Assembly: GCA_001770355.1 (NCBI GenBank)
Contig: MEQV01000311.1
Location: 1 to 7,770 of the forward strand
Source of the DNA: Betaproteobacteria bacterium RIFCSPLOWO2_02_FULL_62_17
Lineage (GTDB): Bacteria; Pseudomonadota; Gammaproteobacteria; Burkholderiales; SG8-39
DNA: 7,770 nt
Direction: 5' to 3'
Both the position numbers and the translations under genes were made by a program. The notes under the pieces are model-generated. The model was not told the origin of the DNA, ran no database searches, and saw only the letters and a list, made by a program, of their open reading frames with translations. Shown piece by piece: positions 6,328-7,770 of the stretch (its first letter is position 1; each line of letters opens with the position of its first letter).

Positions 6328-6674
6328 TGCGCCGCGGCGATGTCTGGTGGGCTTCTTTGCCGGAACCCTCCGGCTCCGGGCCGGGGTACCGCAGGCCATA
6401 TCTCGTTGTTTCGGCCAACAGCTTTAACGACAGCCGCATCAATACGGTCATTGCGGCAGTCATTACTTCAAACCTCCGTCTGGCCGATGCTCCTGGCAAT
6501 GTGCGGCTACCGACGCGGGGAACAGGGCTGACGAAGCCGTCGGTAGTCAATGTTTCGCAAGTAGTCACGATTGATAAGAGCTTCCTGACTGAGCGGGTCG
6601 GCAGGGTTGCGCCCGCCCTGCTGGCGCTGGTTGATGATGGGTTGCGTTTAGCGCTCTCTCTGCAATCTGGCTGA
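6321..6674 (+). CDS. mazF: MazF/PemK-type mRNA endoribonuclease toxin
   Basis: The protein has 117 residues from GTG 6321, which overlaps the antitoxin stop and gives the N-terminus MVVRRGDVWW, the same length as in Bacillus MazF. GTG 6327, overlapping the TAG by one base, is an alternative with better distance to a weak GAGAAG. The fold signature is clear: RGDVWWA near the N-terminus, GSGPGYRRPYLVV (18-30 in this numbering), FNDSRINTVIAAVITSNL, and a GLTKPSVVNVSQVVTIDK segment. The conserved catalytic pair of the family is present: the Arg before Pro (R25) and the Thr of ITSN (T49). MazF toxins are ribosome-independent, sequence-specific RNases that halt growth when the labile antitoxin decays. 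All expected motifs and full length suggest an active toxin; the cleavage site cannot be predicted. Confidence 0.93.
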   Translation: MVVRRGDVWWASLPEPSGSGPGYRRPYLVVSANSFNDSRINTVIAAVITSNLRLADAPGNVRLPTRGTGLTKPSVVNVSQVVTIDKSFLTERVGRVAPALLALVDDGLRLALSLQSG

Positions 6675-6779
6675 TCACTGTCACCAGCGCTCGTGCGACA
6701 TCGAGTCGAATCATGAGTTCTACGACTATGCTTTCCGGTTACTCTTGGTAAGCTTCGCCACCGAACCAAGGAGTTGCCA

Positions 6780-7514
6780 ATGTCCCGTCCCGCAATGTCG
6801 CTGGAACAAAGCATCCACGACGTCGTCGTGGCCAACCGCATCCTCGCCCACGAAGGCGTGCTCGATGCCTATGGCCATGTCAGCGTCCGCCATCCGCTGC
6901 ATGCCGACCGTTACCTGCTCTCCCGGTCGCGCAGCCCGGAACTGGTGGAAGCCGGCGACATCATGGAATTTCTGCTCGATGGCACGCCGGTGGGCGAGCA
7001 TCCGCCGGCGTCTTATGTCGAGCGCTTTATCCACGGCGCGGTGTACGAGGCGCGCCCGGAGATCAATTCGGTGATTCACAGCCACGCGCTGGATGTGCTG
7101 GCCTTTACCATCGGCAACATCAAGCTGCAACCGGTAATTCACGTGGCAAGCGACATGGGCATCGATGTGCCGGTTTGGGACATTCGCGACAACTTCGGTG
7201 ACACCACGCTATTGGTTTCCAATGTTGCCCAGGGCCGCGACATGGCGAAGTGCCTCGGGCCGAACCGGGTGGTGCTGATGCGCGGCCACGGCTTCACCTC
7301 AACAGGCCAGACTATCGTCGATGCGGTGAAGGCCGGCGTCTACCTGCCGCAGAACGCGCGCGTGCTCAAGGAGGCGCTTTTTATGGGCGGCGGCATAAAG
7401 ACCATGTCGCCGGGTGAGGTTGCGCTGCGCGCGCGTGTCGACCCGTATTCGCCGCAGGTGCAGCGGGCGTGGGAGTATTGGGCGCTGCGCGCGGGGATCA
7501 AGCCTTACCTCTAG
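6780..7514 (+). CDS. Class II aldolase/adducin family protein, possible hydroxyaromatic acid decarboxylase
   Basis: The protein has 244 residues. ATG 6780 is preceded by AAGGAG (6768-6773) at 6 nt, better than the in-frame TTG at 6774. The class II aldolase zinc site is intact: H100 and H102 (VIHSHA) and H170 (MRGHGF), plus the acid/base-type E81 (SYVERFIHG) exactly 19 residues before the first His, as in fuculose-phosphate aldolase. The usual Asn of the phosphate-binding GNxS segment is replaced (YGHVSVR, 31-37), a variation I associate with non-sugar members such as pyridine-dicarboxylate and dihydroxyphthalate decarboxylases. Family members use Zn-stabilised enediolates to cleave C-C bonds in aldol cleavage or decarboxylation. 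The next gene is a Rieske oxygenase only 81 nt downstream, which favours an aromatic or heteroaromatic catabolic role over sugar metabolism. The substrate is inferred from context only. Confidence 0.88.
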   Translation: MSRPAMSLEQSIHDVVVANRILAHEGVLDAYGHVSVRHPLHADRYLLSRSRSPELVEAGDIMEFLLDGTPVGEHPPASYVERFIHGAVYEARPEINSVIHSHALDVLAFTIGNIKLQPVIHVASDMGIDVPVWDIRDNFGDTTLLVSNVAQGRDMAKCLGPNRVVLMRGHGFTSTGQTIVDAVKAGVYLPQNARVLKEALFMGGGIKTMSPGEVALRARVDPYSPQVQRAWEYWALRAGIKPYL

Positions 7515-7595
7515 CAAGCGGGCTGCGGTATCACCGGCCGCCCCGGCGCGCAACCGCCGTAAAATCGTGGTGCACCGGAAGCAAAAGGAATCATG

Positions 7596-7770
7596 ATGAC
7601 GCAGTACATTCGCAACGCCTGGTACGTGGCGGCATGGTCAAAAGAAGTCGGCCGGCAGCTTTTGCCGCGGCGCATCCTCGACGAGCCGATCCTGCTGTAC
7701 CGCAAAAACGACGGCACGCCGGTGGCGCTCCTGGACCGCTGCGCGCACAAGCTCGCGCCGCTGTCGATGG
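7596..7770 (+). CDS. Rieske aromatic ring-hydroxylating oxygenase, VanA-like, N-terminal fragment cut by window edge
   Basis: Fifty-eight codons are visible before the window ends. ATG 7596 is preferred over ATG 7593 because AAAGGA (7584-7589) is then 6 nt upstream rather than 3. The N-terminus YIRNAWYVAAW (4-14) is typical of vanillate O-demethylase oxygenase and related ring-hydroxylating or demethylating oxygenases. RCAHKLAPLSM (48-58) contains the first half of the Rieske cluster motif, C49-x-H51; the second Cys-x2-His pair and the mononuclear iron site lie outside the window. Such enzymes receive electrons from a ferredoxin-type reductase (VanB-like) and insert oxygen into aromatic acids, often causing O-demethylation. 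It probably shares an operon with the class II aldolase gene. Substrate is unknown. Confidence 0.88.
   Translation, partial: MTQYIRNAWYVAAWSKEVGRQLLPRRILDEPILLYRKNDGTPVALLDRCAHKLAPLSM

Noticed and set aside
7515..7592. Possible hairpin (GGGCTGCGG with CCGGCCGCCC) and a TAAAAT -10-like hexamer between the aldolase and oxygenase genes
   Set aside because: The stem has two mismatches and no T-run, and there is no matching -35; the 81-nt gap is more simply an intra-operon spacer.

Overview
The window is high-GC bacterial DNA with dense, short-spaced genes. A truncated Bug/TctC-type solute receptor, a vanillate-demethylase-like Rieske oxygenase and a class II aldolase/decarboxylase family gene point to a betaproteobacterium of the Burkholderiales type. 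The sortase pair shows it is Gram-negative, because this type of sortase and its single target are known from Proteobacteria. The lineage is an inference from gene content; there is no rRNA or other taxonomic marker.

Layout from left to right. (1) 1-1239, minus strand: most of an M24-family metallopeptidase-like protein (aminopeptidase P/creatinase fold), cut by the window edge, in which one metal-ligand aspartate is replaced by cysteine. (2) 1240-1497: a divergent intergenic region with two tandem 16-bp FNR/CRP-like boxes. (3) 1498-4307, plus strand: a translationally coupled two-gene operon encoding a VIT + vWA surface protein with a C-terminal sorting signal and its dedicated class GN sortase, followed by a likely bidirectional terminator. 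(4) 4353-5567, minus strand: an MFS transporter of unknown substrate, convergent with the sortase. (5) 5588-5972, plus strand: a broken tctC/Bug gene that keeps its two ends but has lost its centre. (6) 6050-6674, plus strand: a MazE/MazF-type toxin-antitoxin pair with a promoter-operator and probably a leaderless antitoxin mRNA. (7) 6780-7770, plus strand: a class II aldolase/decarboxylase-family gene followed by the start of a Rieske aromatic oxygenase, probably a catabolic operon that continues past the window.

The most distinctive system is the sortase pair. The target has a signal/anchor, a VIT domain, a vWA domain with an intact MIDAS, and a C-terminal signal (motif, hydrophobic helix, basic tail). 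The motif reads LPQGAT, with Gly where sortase substrates normally carry the scissile Thr. The sortase keeps its His, Cys and Arg. The two-component regulators and OmpA-like partner often found with this system are not next to it here. No tRNA, rRNA, CRISPR array or intact mobile element is visible.
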